Below, piece after piece: positions 33,080 through 44,603 of a stretch of 64,000 nucleotides of DNA. The stretch is from Ryuthela nishihirai. Lineage: Eukaryota; Arthropoda; Arachnida; Araneae; Heptathelidae. The first letter of the stretch is position 1; each line of letters opens with the position of its first letter. The translations under genes and the position numbers were made by a program. The stretch spans positions 51,096,691-51,160,690 of the forward strand of contig JAWZYU010000025.1 of assembly GCA_038380435.1 (NCBI GenBank), in the 5' to 3' direction. The notes beneath the pieces are model-generated. The model searched no databases. It saw only the letters and a program-made list of their open reading frames with translations, and was not told the origin of the DNA.

Positions 33080-33460
33080 GGGGCGGGAGTGGCTCAGCCA
33101 GTAGCACACCAGGCTCATAATCTGCAGTTCCCAGGTTCGAGTCCCAGCTGGGTCAGTGTTGAGATTTATCTCCGCAAAATTCGCCGCCCTGCCCACGGTC
33201 AGTAGGCGACACCACTAGGCTTAGAAAGGCCGCCATCCGTCAGATGGGATGTTAAACCGTGGCCCCGTGTGCAGGAGAGCCATACCCTGTGCACGTTAAA
33301 GAACACTCTGGATGGCCTTGATGGGAGGCTACTACCTGTCTCCCAACAGCTGTTGCAGTGGGTCCCCTCCTCCCAACCTTTTCTGAGCCTTTGGGGTCCA
33401 TGTGACCTGGCCATTTAGCCAATGGTGTGCAAAAAAGTGCCACTCAGATGTAAAACAACT
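33080..33460 (+). repeat. SINE-A, full length, with TSD
   Basis: Complete head (ggggcgggagtggctcag; anticodon-loop region ctcataa) through to cagatgtaaaacaac. Flanking repeats ataccatttgaacaa and atacccatttggacaa support a TSD with two differences. Confidence 0.88.
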
Positions 33461-33721
33461 ATACCCATTTGGACAATGCATTTCAATGTAGAAATGTAAC
33501 CTGACATGGTTCAGTCTAAAGGATTGTGATGTAAACATAGTTGTTTTTTCACTATACTTTGGTATATATGATTTCATTGAATTTTTCTTTTTTTTTTCAG
33601 ATTTTGGTAACTTATTGAGGTAAAAGCAATATAAATAATTGCATATAAAATTCAAAAAGATGAAAAAAAGGAAAACAAATTAACAATTTTTGTTTATATT
33701 TTCATTTGAACATAGACATGT

Positions 33722-34170
33722 TATTTTACCTCTAAGTGGCACGTTTTGCACACAATGGTATAAATTAGGAGTTCTCAACATGGGGTACGTGGTAAAATAT
33801 TTTTGGGGTACGCCATGAGAGCTCAAAAGTCGCTAGATCTAGTAACAAAGTAAAAATGACCATTGTTATACTATAACTATACAAAAGTCGCTAGATCTAG
33901 TAACAAAGTAAAAATGACCATTGTTATACTATAACTATAGTTTTATCTATCTATATACGTACGCCAGTTACAAATACATTTCCAGGGGGTACGTGAAGCA
34001 TAAAAAGTTGAGAACGAGTGGTCTAAATGACAGTCACAAGGACTCCAAGGGTTCATGGAAGGGGACCCTACTGGACAGCTAATGGGTGACAGATGGTATT
34101 CCCGTCAAGGTCATCCAACATATTCTTCAACATGCACAGTGTATGGCTCTTCTACACACGGGGTTACAAC
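33722..34170 (-). repeat. SINE-A, diverged, split by a hAT-type MITE
   Basis: The 3' end tattttacctctaagtggcac starts the copy. After the MITE it resumes at gtctaaatgacagtcacaag and runs to gtgtatggctcttctacac. The tRNA head is missing or unrecognisable. Confidence 0.78.
33766..34020. mobile_element. hAT-type MITE with internal 58-bp tandem duplication
   Basis: 255 bp with ends taggagttctcaacatgggg and gttgagaacgagtg, like the CAGNGGTTCTCAAC ends of hAT/Charlie elements. An 8-bp TSD, gtataaat / gtctaaat (one difference), lies in the host SINE-A. Inside, 58 bp are exactly duplicated in tandem (33,824-33,881 and 33,882-33,939). Confidence 0.85.
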
Positions 34171-34934
34171 TAAATCTCCCACCCGACGTACACCTGAACA
34201 TAAAGAATGCAATAGTATCTTCCCACATGTTTTCGAAATATAATTTATACATTCATGGTACATCAAGTTAAAAAGTATTAAAGCGAAACAGTTTACAGAA
34301 GAGCGTTTAACCATTACAGCAAGTCTAGCGGCAACCAAAAGATCAGCAGTTGACTAATATGAGGCCAAAAGGTTGGGAACTACTCCTGGGTTAAAAGACA
34401 AAACAACAGGCGAAGTGTACTTCTCAGCGATATAGAAAACTCCCAGTTTACATTTCCAGTGTTAAAATTTAGTTGCTGAAAGTACGATCAAAACGTAGTT
34501 AAACATGCACATATTTTGCAATGGTCATGCATTTATAAAATATATAACCTCTCTCGCAAATTCACATATATCACATCTAAATATTAATATAAGGTTCAAT
34601 ATAACATCAAGTTTTAATATCACATCTAAATACTTATAAGCTTAGCCTCAAAATTACCATTTGAGAACTAAGCTTTCTATATATCGCATCACGATATACT
34701 AATAAACTAAATATTACAAAACGAAAAACAAAATATATCGTCTCGCCAGGTATTAAAGTATACTATTTTCGCTGCTTCTTTTCCTAAATATACTGAAATA
34801 ACATACCCTGTTTGCAACTAGTTTCCAAAACAACTTATTATCACAGTGCTCGAAGAGTTATAAGATGTTTGCAGGCTAAATCAGAAATGTCTGCATGCAA
34901 GCAGTCTGTATTCCTTACCGCGCTCTTAAAACTG
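34171..34934. other. No recognisable feature
   Basis: AT-rich sequence with no supported gene or repeat. Confidence 0.45.
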
Positions 34935-35040
34935 ATACTCACCGTGGGTTGCACGAAGTCCGCGAAAGTATGAATGAATAGGGGAGCACTTAAAGAATTT
35001 TCATTGGCTAGAACAGCTGGGGAATACATTTATAGTAGTC
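34935..35040 (-). promoter_or_regulatory. Candidate TATA promoter and first exon
   Basis: Minus strand: actataaatg (about 35,027-35,037) followed about 85 bp downstream by a strong 5' splice site cccacg/gtgagtatc (about 34,934-34,946). A second possible donor (gcggtaagga) is just beyond. The frame through the exon is open but starts within the TATA-like sequence, so a non-coding first exon is equally likely. No downstream exon was identified. Confidence 0.3.
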
Positions 35041-35589
35041 GCGGTTAACCATGGAAGTAAGAAGAACAAGAAGTATAGACGAACAGGAGGCGCCCTTTGA
35101 ACGAATTCGTGGAGCATTTGCCCATGGTCGACGGACTATTTGTTTTTGTGCCCATCACCAGAGCCTCACCGAGTATATATGGAATTTGTGAACTAAGAAA
35201 ATTCGATTTTCTAAGAATAATAATCGTGTGTCTAACAAATCCATCTCCAGATAGCCCAGAAAGGTAAAAAGAAATATGGTGCAATACGTGAATAAACATT
35301 TAATCTGCTTCATTCTATTTATTTAAAATAATCATTCTTTTATACAAGTTAAAACATTATTGTGAAATAAGTTTTGGAAATTTAAAGGTGATTTTCAGTA
35401 TCGCTAAGTTTAACTTTAACACTATGAAAAGTAAAGAATCACGTAGTTATATTTGGTCACATTTCATCTAACGTGTTGTTTAATTAAATGAAGCTTAGAC
35501 AATTCTAAGCATGAATTATTGATATCCGTATATTCAGTCCGTCGAGCGGCAAAATATCGTGTTGAAGCGAAACGGTAGAATCAGGTTTC

Positions 35590-36265
35590 AGACGGTCGTT
35601 GGCCGCAGTATTCTCTGCCACTTGTACGGCCACTTCTCCACCTGTCAGGAACTCCATATGCTATCCAAGAAGCAGAACGTTTGACCACAGCCTCGGTATT
35701 GGCAACTTTGTGTCCTTTGCGACTCGATGTGAATCATGCGATCTCCCCAGAAGCGAGATAGCAAGAGCTGTAACCGCTTCCTTATTCAGAAGATCACGGA
35801 GACTTGCTCCAAGCACACTTTGGCCTTATCACAATCCATTTCCCTCCCATGTAGGGATACCTGGCAATGAACTTGCTGATCGGACTGCGAAAGAGGTGCT
35901 TGAGAATCAGAGGTAAGTTACTATCTCTTTCGGTGATTTCTGTTTTTATCTCACAGCTGATGAGGCCGTACCGTCTTGCCCACTGGCAGTGGGACTCCAG
36001 TTGTTCCTCATTCAGGTACCTGGTAGACTCTTCTCTCACTGCTTCTAACCTCGGAGACCGTCATCTATCGTTTCCAAGTTAGTGTCTTTATACAGCAACT
36101 CTAGCTTCACACTCTTGTTAAAGCCTACAGTCCTAAATGTGCCACCTGCAGCACACCTGAGACTGTATCTCACGTACTGCAGAACTGCTCCCGCTACAAT
36201 ACTGAAAGAAAAGCTTTGTTTGGGGAGCTACATGCTGTCAAAACCACGGATTTGTTCCATTATCT
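35590..36265 (+). pseudogene. LINE RNase H and zinc-binding C-terminus fragment
   Basis: Plus-strand pieces resemble the end of an I/Jockey-type LINE polyprotein. SHVGIPGNELADRTAKE (near 35,847-35,900) is the typical last part of LINE RNase H domains. Further on a CATCSTPETVSHVLQNC-like zinc-binding segment (about 36,133-36,195) occurs in another frame. Frameshifts and stops break it. It is distinct from the RTE-like family, which has no RNase H. Confidence 0.65.
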
Positions 36266-36512
36266 CTCTTATTGGCACCTATCAGAACAAAGAAGATGCA
36301 GGAAATGAATTTGTGGCTCCTTATTTATTTCCTTCAGAACATTCGCCTCTTCTGCAAGGTCTAATGTCTCTAGGTTTTTTATTGCGTCAGCGAGATTAAT
36401 ATATTTAATAGATTCGTGAGTTAGACTGTAACTTTTACCTCTGCAATCTCGTCCTCCTGTTGTGACTGGTGTAGGAAGCACCTCATTGGAGGTTAATTTC
36501 ACCAAAATAATT

Positions 36513-36645
36513 TACAGCACCTTGAACGTTGTTAAAATTGTTGCACAGTGGCCACAGCCAGCAAACGTTGCTCGGAATGGATATGTTTGGGAACTAAATT
36601 ACACATTCTGTAGCCCTTGGCTGCTTAAGGATGATGGTGCATCTT
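36513..36645 (+). mobile_element. RTE-like LINE 3' end fragment
   Basis: The last about 130 bp of the RTE family: a VAQWPQPANVARNGYVWEL-like reading and cttggctgcttaaggatgatgg. Strongly 5'-truncated and old. Confidence 0.75.
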
Positions 36646-36649
36646 TAAA

Positions 36650-38030
36650 TAGCAATAATACCTACTGATGGATGTAGTTGGAAAATATAAATAAATATCT
36701 ACATACAAAAGAAAAAATATCAAATCCGTACTGTTTAAAACAAAGCCATAATTGTGTAAAACGAAACCGGTTGTATTTTCTTGACCATTGTTAAACGTAG
36801 TTTATCACTGTCTAAATCGAAACTTGTTGCATTGTTTAACCATGGAAAACTGAAACCGTGTAAATCAAGCGACAGCTTCATTTTATTTATTATTTTACCT
36901 TTTACATTATTTTACATTTTCTATGCAGATCGAAATATTCCGGTTTCCAGACCACTTGGGGATGTGATGTAATCGAGTGACCATATCACGTTCTTATTGT
37001 TATAGTTGGTCAACAATGTTACTGACGTTAAACAATAAGATATTGTTTAGAGATGATTACAACATTTTAATACCAATAAAATTTAAGAAAATGACCTAAT
37101 ATATGCTTTTATTGTTAACAATAGTAATTAAGAGTCTTCACATATTTCATTTTCCATTTTCACTCCAGATAAAAACGCTAGAGCAACTATAAACTAGATT
37201 AAAGAGAAAAACAGTTATTACCAATTTAGTTTAGTGAATTCCTCCCTCACATAAAATATTTCTCTCCCCAAACTCAGTTTTCAATATATCAGATCGATTC
37301 TACAAATCAGACATAATTATATTTTTCGTAGTTTACTCTAAAAAACGGATGACCCTGCAATATATAAAAAGATAGGAAGGAGCAATAAGGAATGAAAAAT
37401 TTCCATGTTTTTGTTAAAATCACAAATTTTTGTATCGATTCACAGCTTCTTTATTATTATAAATGAAAGAAAGACGGCAGGTTCATTTATATCATTTACG
37501 AAAAAAAAAACCCGGTGATATTTATTTACATTTCTAACAAATGCGTGCCAACCAAGCGACCCTCAATTTCGGAGGTTAATGATTCCTCGTATTGAAAAAA
37601 TTGAATTAAGGAATCCAAAAAAAAATAGATCTCTCAATTTATCCTGGATATTGTATTCCAGGATTGAGGAATCGAAAAAAAATCCTCGAAATTGGGTGAA
37701 TAGGATTCAAACATTGAATCTATGTTATTTAAAGCCGAACATGGTTAAACGACCTGTAAATGCCTGTGTAGACATGATGTTTCGCGATTAGAAGAGAACA
37801 TTTCGCTTTGCTGTCTCGAACATTGTGGTCTAACACTATGGAAGTTTTTGCCAGAAATTAATTCGGGAATAAATTTGGTTGCAGTTAACATTATTCTCAA
37901 AAATTTGTATTCATTCTTCAACTCTCTTATTATTAGAATTAAAAGAACGCCAAATTCATTTACATAGTTTAGGTAAAAAAAAGAGATAGTATGATTTTTG
38001 TTTAAATTTCTGACAACTGCTTATTTAACC
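36650..38030. other. No gene recognised; imperfect inverted repeat
   Basis: AT-rich. The gtttaaaac/gtgtaaaacgaaacc/tctaaatcgaaac motif is repeated loosely at 36,730-36,870. At 37,558-37,710 there is an imperfect inverted repeat (ccctcaatttcggagg with cctcgaaattggg; gattcctc with gaggaatc) that may be a degraded MITE. Confidence 0.35.
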
Positions 38031-38035
38031 AAAGT

Positions 38036-39119
38036 TTGCACCAATTTCAAAGTATGTGCTACCGTCATACAGAAGACATTCCAAGTGCCAGTACTCGAGC
38101 AATTGCCCACTGGGTCGGTCTTTCCCAATCCACCGTATGGAGGATTATGCACGATAACCAATCATGTGCAGTCATGTTGCATCCATATCATGTGCAGCAC
38201 GTTCAGATATTCAAGCCTGAGGATTACCCACAGCGCATTGCATTTGCGCAATGGTACCTGCAGAAGAGTGCGGCAGAACCCCAATTTCCTGCTTCTGTGC
38301 TGTTCACAGACGAGGCATGCTGTACACGGGAAGGTAGCTTCAATGCACATAATGCACATGCATGGGCGGTGGAGAACCCTCATGCTACACGAACACGTGC
38401 AGCACAAAACCATTTTGCTGTAAATGTTTGGTCCGGCATTGTCGGGGACCACTTAATAGGCCCATACCTCATGCTGTTCGTCTGGACAGAAGGAGTTACC
38501 GATATTTCTGGAGGACGTTATTCTTTTGGAACCATATTGCAGGGTGCAGAGACTGCCTTCAGTCTCTGCGCCCTGCAATGTGGTTCCAGCACGATAGGTG
38601 CACCATTTCAGCCATGAAGTTCGTCAACACTTAAATGTGACATGTGGACATAAGTGGATCGGGCGTGGTGGTCCTGTTCATTGGCCCGCAAGATCGCCGG
38701 ACCTATCATGCCTTGATTTCTTCTTCTGGGTTACATCAAAGGACTGGTGTTCGACACCCCCGTTGAAAGTGCTGAGGACCTCGTCGCACATTTCTCCGTA
38801 GGTGCTTCGAAAGTCCGAGACACGCCAGGAATCTTCCAGAATGTACGTGATTCCATGCGCTGACGATGTCAGGCCTGTGTTACAGCTCGTGGTCGCAACT
38901 TCGAACACCTTCTGTGACCTCTATGCATTTCGCAAATGTACTTATTGTGATTAATAAAAAGCATTTTGTTCACTTATGTGCTGCTCTTTCATTCACGTCC
39001 TCTCTGTACACTAGCACATTTGTTGATGTCGTTACGACCCTGCATTGTTATATGATTCCGATTCGTCTTTGTGGAACCTACCCCTCCCAGAAGTTTGTAC
39101 ATGCTTAACTGAATCACCC
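38036..39119 (+). pseudogene. DDE transposase pseudogene (Tc1/mariner superfamily, DUF4817-associated type)
   Basis: Opens with an HTH-like segment (ARAIAHWVGLSQSTVWRIM), then HPYHVQHVQIFKPEDYPQR. VLFTDEACCTREGSF carries the first catalytic Asp of the triad, and NVWSGIVGDHLIGPY follows. Later pieces in other frames include MWFQHDRCTIS (second Asp region), WIGRGGPVHWPARSPDLSCLDFFF (third) and a C-terminal PGIFQNVRDSMR-like segment. At least two frameshifts occur. The N-terminal DUF4817-like domain is missing. The right end actgaatcaccctgta (39,104-39,119) may be a TIR; no left TIR was found. Confidence 0.75.
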
Positions 39120-39398
39120 TGTATATGTATACGAAAATGCTTGCTTTCATTTATCATATTCAAAAATAAATCGCATACAAAAAAAAATACCTTACGTCGT
39201 TAAAAGATAGAAATATTTCTTAAGGCATATAATAATTAATCCACTTTTTTTTTCTTGTTTAGACAACTTTCAACGATATGTGGCAAACTGATGTTCATGG
39301 AAGTGCCCTAATTTTTTTTGGACCAATTCATTTCACACCTCGCTTTTCACTTATTACCAGCTCTGACTGTTCCTTTCACACTTATAAGTATTGGTAGG

Positions 39399-39480
39399 TT
39401 CTTTACCGACTAAGTGGATAGCTTGTTAGACTGCAGAGCAAAGAGACCTGAGTTTACCTACCAGAAAATATGTGGATTAT
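39399..39480 (+). repeat. tRNA-like segment, possible third SINE family
   Basis: ctaagtggatagcttgttag, then gactgcagagcaaagagacc and tgagttta imitate the D-arm, anticodon arm and T-arm of a tRNA in the right order. The acceptor stem does not pair well, so it is more likely a SINE head than a tRNA gene. The following about 120 bp contain repeated atcttctct-ggtcattg phrases. Confidence 0.4.
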
Positions 39481-40082
39481 ATTCTCTCTGTTGATCTTCT
39501 CTCTGGTCATTCATTGCCTTCTGGCAAATCTTCTCTATGGTCATTGCACTGATGGCATCTGCCAAATCTTCATTTCAAGTGGACTGCTCAAGCAATAATT
39601 GTTTTTAACACTCATCTGGTGGGGAATGGAATTTTTCATTCTAGAGTTATTCTTTCCAGTGTTGCAGTGGTGGCACGAAACTGCCAATTTTAAGCTTCAT
39701 TTGTTTTCTTTGAAACGTCATCCAGGATGGCTATTAAAGTAACTCCAGATTATGATATCACAGTCAGAAATTAATTTTCACTCATTGCAAAAAATAGTAG
39801 CAATAATAGAATCATATTAATCAGGGCATCCTCAAAATGTTCAGCCTGTCTTTTTCACGACAGAATTATAACTTTCTTTTTTTATCCTTCAATCTGTGAA
39901 GACATTTCTAGTTTTTACTGCAAAAAATATTTACTATTCTGGTACAAATTTTCATTCTTGTAGTACTTTTCAGTGTTTTGGTTAAGCTATCAAACATGAA
40001 TGAAATCACTGAACCTTGCTGCAATGGTCTATTACGTTTGGATGTTATTAGTTCAATATATCTTCACAGTCCTTTCTCATGG
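39481..40082. other. No recognisable feature
   Basis: No supported gene. Around 39,820-40,070 a few phrases (catgaatgaaatcactgaacc, gcaatggtctatta) vaguely recall RTE-family sequence but cannot be aligned with confidence. Confidence 0.35.
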
Positions 40083-40452
40083 GCAGAGGTAGGCTCAATT
40101 GGTAGTGCACCAGGCTCATAATCTGCAGTTCTCAGGTTCAAGTTCCACCTGTGCCAGTGTAGAGATTTATCTCCACTAAACCCTCACCTCAGTTAGTAGG
40201 AGGTATCAATGGGTTTGGAAAGGCTGCTGTGTGTCAAATAGAACATAAAGCCATGGCCTCATGTGCAGGAGAGCTATACTCTGAGCAGATAAAATGAAAG
40301 AAAATATTGGATGGCTTTGATGGTAGGCTACCATGTCTCCTAATAGCTGTCTAGTGGCTACCCTTATCCCAACCTTTTCTGATCCATTGGAGTCATTGCG
40401 ACTTGGCCATTTGGCCCATTGTGGGCAAAAAAGTACTGCTCAGAAGTTAGCC
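40083..40452 (+). repeat. SINE-A, old diverged copy
   Basis: Head gaggtaggctcaattggtag, gctcataatctgcag, caggttcaagttcc. The body is full length with many substitutions, ending tactgctcagaagtta. It belongs with the diverged variant at 31,685. Confidence 0.82.
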
Positions 40453-41195
40453 CCTCCCCAAAAAAATTGTTAGGGGCTCTTTGTGCCCAATTCTTGCTTG
40501 ACCAATTTCTCCCCTTCTGATCCCATTCATTCTTTACGCTATTTATAAGTAAATCATATTCATATAATTACTAAGCAACAATTGACATTTTTTGGCTACT
40601 TTTGGTTCTTGTAAACCTTTTTTTTACCTTTAAAGTGGCAAGTTGCTTTAATTGAGTTCAGCATGAAAACTAAAGGAAATATAGAACTTATCCTAAAGTA
40701 AGTTGCTAACAGAAATAGATTATATTATTACTGATTTGTATATTTTTAAGTTATTAACTTAAAAGGAATTTTTATTAAAAAAAAAGTTATTAGTTTAAAA
40801 GGAAATTTTTAAGTTATTATTTTAAAAGGAAATTGCATAAAAAAAGATAATTTCTTCTGGAAAATGAATTAAAACAGTTTAGTACTTTTGGAATTGTGTG
40901 ATCTCTGGAGCTAAGAGTTTGAAATTAAATCCGGGACCCAAGAATCTTCTAGTACGTCAGACGTTAACTGAATTTTGTAAGCCATGAAAGATGCAATAAC
41001 TCACAGTTTAATTCATGACCACACCTAGGCAGTTGGCCACTGGTGCTGAAATGAATTTGATAAAGTGAAAATAATATCTGTTGTTTAAACAGGTATTATT
41101 TTCAGTCTGTCATCCATCCATCTCTAAACATTCACTTTCCTTTTTCACAGATAAATGAAAAATTCCTTTTAAGTTAGGTACTAATGTAATAGTCT
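40453..41195. other. No gene; short R2-like piece
   Basis: Loose direct repeats of aaaaggaaatttttaagttatt occur at 40,740-40,840. At about 41,150-41,185, cagataaatgaaaaattcc and ttaagttaggtac match the R2 unit start. A short imperfect palindrome (aataatatctgt / acaggtattatt) lies near 41,075. Confidence 0.4.
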
Positions 41196-41392
41196 ACCTG
41201 TGGCCGAGTGGTTAGTATACTTGGCTAAAAAGGGACTTGGGTTCAAGCCCCGGATAAGGCATAGATGTTCGTATCGTTTTTCTGCTGAGGTCCCGCCAAC
41301 CTCACAGACCTTCTGCTATGGTGCATAAATTGACAGGCTCCTATCAGACCTCTGTGGCAAGCATCTGCTTGAGGGGGTATTTATTTATTAAA
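41196..41392 (+). repeat. SINE-B copy
   Basis: Head cctgtggccgagtggttag with a small deletion in the anticodon-arm region, B box gggttcaagcccc, intact body, and tail ctgcttgagggggtatttat. Confidence 0.87.
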
Positions 41393-41416
41393 GGTTAATC
41401 GCTTTCAATTCTAAAC

Positions 41417-41803
41417 ATTGGGTTGGGTTGCTTTACTTCTGAGTGACACTTTTTTGCACACAATAGGCTAAATGGCTCAGGTCAAAAGGACCCGAGGACT
41501 CAGAGAAGGTTGAGCACGGGACCCACTAGACAGCTATTAGGAGACAGATGGTAGCTCCCATCAAGACAATCCAGTATGTTCTTTAAGGTGCTCAGGGTAT
41601 TGCTCTCCTGCAAACAGGGCCACTGCTTAAATGTCCCATCCGATGGACGGCGGCCTTTCCAAGCTCACCAGTGTCCTTTACCGACTAGGGCAGGGAAGAG
41701 AGTCTTAGTAAAGGTAAACCTCAATGCTGTCCCAGCTGGAACTCAAACATGGGAACTGCAGATTAAGAGCATGGTGCAATACCGACTGAGCCACTCTGGC
41801 GCC
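41417..41803 (-). repeat. SINE-A, diverged full-length copy
   Basis: Reverse orientation from ttgggttgggttgctttac to ccgactgagccactctggc. It lies 25 bp downstream of the SINE-B at 41,196. Confidence 0.85.
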
Positions 41804-42091
41804 ACCTTTCCCAAAAACATAATATTTTTCATCTATATTTTAATTTTAAAAACATTCTTGAAGGCAAAAAAATGCTGTTATAAGCAATATTACATGAAAA
41901 TTTAAAATATCCTAATCAAAACTGATCAAAGACTCCCAAATTTCTTGCAACATGCAAATTACAAATTCCTAGAAAAACCAGGGTCACTCTATTTCAAAAC
42001 TGTTGCTTACAAGGAGAGTTAATCTCATTTCACTATTGACTATGTGATTCTCGCGCACAAGTGAATTAACACTTAACATTCCATGTAATGA

Positions 42092-42246
42092 ACTATGGCC
42101 TTTCCAAACCGATTGGTTTCCCTACTGGCCGAGGGCAAGCAGTGTTTTTTGCGGAGATAAGGATAAATCTAACCACCTTAGCCAGGGGGGCCTAGAATTT
42201 ATTAACTGTATAACGAGCCTTGTGGGTTACTGACTCAGCCCTCACT
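42092..42246 (-). repeat. SINE-A fragment (head half)
   Basis: ggcctttccaaaccgattgg through ttgcggagataagg to actgactcagccctcac. It includes a small internal duplication (gataaggataaatct). Confidence 0.7.
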
Positions 42247-42661
42247 GTCAACATTGCTAAATCTGCTAGTCTCTCTTGACTCGTAGTAATTCTTAAGTTT
42301 TTTTTTTTGTAAGGTCCTGTTTTGAAAGACCTTCATCAGTCATGACAGTTATTGGTAGAGTTAAAGAAATCGCAACACAATTGCAGTGTTCTGCAAGATA
42401 TCTACTATATCATGAACATAAATGAAGATCAATAAGGTTGAGAACATCCGTTAAAGTCGTCTTTGAGGACAAAAATGAAGCTTGGTTTTGTAGTTCGGTT
42501 TTTGATTAGTTTCCATTAACATCGGCATCTTCTCCTTCAGGTAGTGCAATATAAATCTCTCTGCAGTGGTTTAGAACTGTTCCAAAGCCTACGCTTTGAC
42601 AAGACAAGAGACAAAGACCTTGCCTTTGTAATTTATTCTGATACTCAATTCTTAGATAGAA

Positions 42662-42830
42662 ACTTACTTTTTTGAAACTGGCAATATCAGTCATCTTTCA
42701 GTGTCTGTTGTTTATAATCTGGTTTTACCCATGGAGGAAGGAAAAAGGGGAGACGCCCTAACGGTGCCTATCCAACGCAAGCCAATGATGCTACGACCGC
42801 CATTTTGTTGCACCCATGAAACGACATGCT
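42662..42830 (-). promoter_or_regulatory. Candidate TATA-less promoter with coding first exon
   Basis: Minus strand, in order: aaaatggcgg (YY1-like), an ATTGG box (reverse of CCAAT, 42,782-42,786), a pyrimidine-rich stretch (tctccccttttt), and an ATG at 42,692-42,694. Nine codons (MTDIASFKK) follow, then a 5' splice site gtaagt (42,662-42,667). This is the layout of a housekeeping-type gene start. No downstream exon was recognised. The open frame past the donor (to 42,506) would be intronic. Confidence 0.35.
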
Positions 42831-43846
42831 CACTCGTTAACTAAGCTAGCTATACGTCATTTTTCTACATGGCTATATTTAATATGCTCACAACTTAATT
42901 TTATTAATATATTGCATTACTTTCTTCCAAATTTCTTACACTGAGTGTTCTCCGTATGCCAAATATTGAAATATGTAATTTTATAAAAATGATATAGCTA
43001 CTGTTGGAACAATATTGGGTACATTTTGACTTTCTCAAGTTCAATAACTGATGAAAGAAAGCGAAACAAATTTTTTTGATATATTTTATTGCTATATCTA
43101 ATTACACATGGTTATGTAAACTTATAAAGATATTAAGAAAATATTTATGACACTGGAATAGATCACACGTAACAGCAATTTCTTAGCTGTAGCATGAGAA
43201 ACATATGGCAGGCCTTGGGAAGCAATCTAAAATGTACTTTCTGTTTATATTTAAAAGCTTATATTTCACTTAAAAAAACTCACTTTTCCTTCACAACTGT
43301 AAAGGAAAAGTGATTTTCCTTCAAAGAATCAATAGTACAGAGGCTGATGCAAATCATATGAGCTGATTCTCCTTTAAAATTAAATTTTTACTGTTTTCTA
43401 AAATAAGTGCCTACATGTTCATTTTGAATGCTAAATAGAAAATATTGACTTCTTTAGGGCTTTTTCATGAATTTATTTCTGAAATTTATTTTGTAATTAT
43501 GAATACTGAAAAACTATTTGATTGTAAATCTCCTTACTGATTAATATTTATTGCTGTTCATTTATTGATTTATGCAATATTTTATTTCATTTAACATAAT
43601 CAATTCTTCATACATGATATTTATTTTAATTATAATATACAATATGGGTATTTATGTTATCCATATTTCACATGGTTGCTTTTATTTCATATTATATTTC
43701 TCCTGAAAACTTTTAACATGCAAATAGTTTGAAGGATATACTTAAAAATTTTATTTCTCGACAGAGAATTTTAAGTTATTTAATTTCATATTTTGTCTTA
43801 TTCGATGAAAAATTCAAATGGAGATATAGATAGTAAGAGGTATTTT
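42831..43846. other. No recognisable feature
   Basis: About 1 kb of very AT-rich sequence without gene-like frames. A cacttttccttcac...aggaaaagtg pair near 43,282-43,315 can form a small hairpin. Confidence 0.45.
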
Positions 43847-44136
43847 ATTCTGTGCAGCACTTTTTTTCACAGTGGGCCTAAGAGCTCAGAGGTCAGGAAA
43901 AGGGATCCAATGAACAACTGTTGGGAGACACAAGGAAGCCTAGCATCAAGCATGTTCCTTTATGTGTACATGGTATGTCTGTCCAGCACCATGTGCCATG
44001 GCTTAATATAGAATGCAATGGACGGCAGCATTTCCAAGTCAAGAGGTGCCTCTTTCTCACTGAGGGCAGAATGACAGTTAGTGGGGAGAATTCTCAATGC
44101 AGATCACAGTTGGAACTTAAACCTGACACATTAACA
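43847..44136 (-). repeat. SINE-A, old degraded copy
   Basis: gcagcactttttttcacag, gttgggagacacaaggaagcc and atggacggcagcatttcc are recognisable. The head is mostly lost. Confidence 0.68.
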
Positions 44137-44139
44137 ACC

Positions 44140-44505
44140 GGGCGGGGGTGGCTCAGTTGGTAGCGTGCCAGGCTCGTAATCTGTAGTTCCCAGGTTCGAG
44201 TCCCAGCTGGGCCAGTGTTGAGATTTATCTCAGCAAAACTCCCTGCCCGTAATCAGTAGGGAACACTGATGGGCTTGGAAAGGATGGGATGTTAAGCCAT
44301 GGTCCCATGTGCAAGAGAACCATATCCTGTGCATGTTAAAGAACATGCTGGATGGCCTCGACGGGAGGCTACCATCTGTCTCCCAACAGCTGTTCCAGTG
44401 GGTCCCCTCCCCCAACCTTCTCTGAGCCTTCGGGGTCCATGTGACTTGGCCATTTAGCCCATGGTGTGCAAAAAAGTGCCGCTCAGAGGTAAAACAACCA
44501 ACCAT
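44140..44505 (+). repeat. SINE-A copy, head-to-head with the previous one
   Basis: Complete head (gggcgggggtggctcagttg; caggttcgagtcccagc) to ctcagaggtaaaacaacc, with small deletions in the middle body. Much younger in appearance than the SINE-A it abuts. Confidence 0.88.
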
Positions 44506-44603
44506 TGTCTCAGATTAATAAGAAACCAAAGCCGTCTGAAGAGAAAGCCTGATGTCACGTGACTGGCATGGCTAATGACGTCAAAAGATAGAATAAATGT
44601 AGT

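Noticed and set aside
34086..34338. Short ORFs across 34.05-34.34 kb
   Set aside because: They run through a decayed SINE-A and AT-rich flank; no protein features.
42506..42661. Extension of the 42.69-kb ORF past the splice donor as coding
   Set aside because: The consensus donor at 42,662-42,667 makes an intronic reading more likely; the extension has no recognisable domain.
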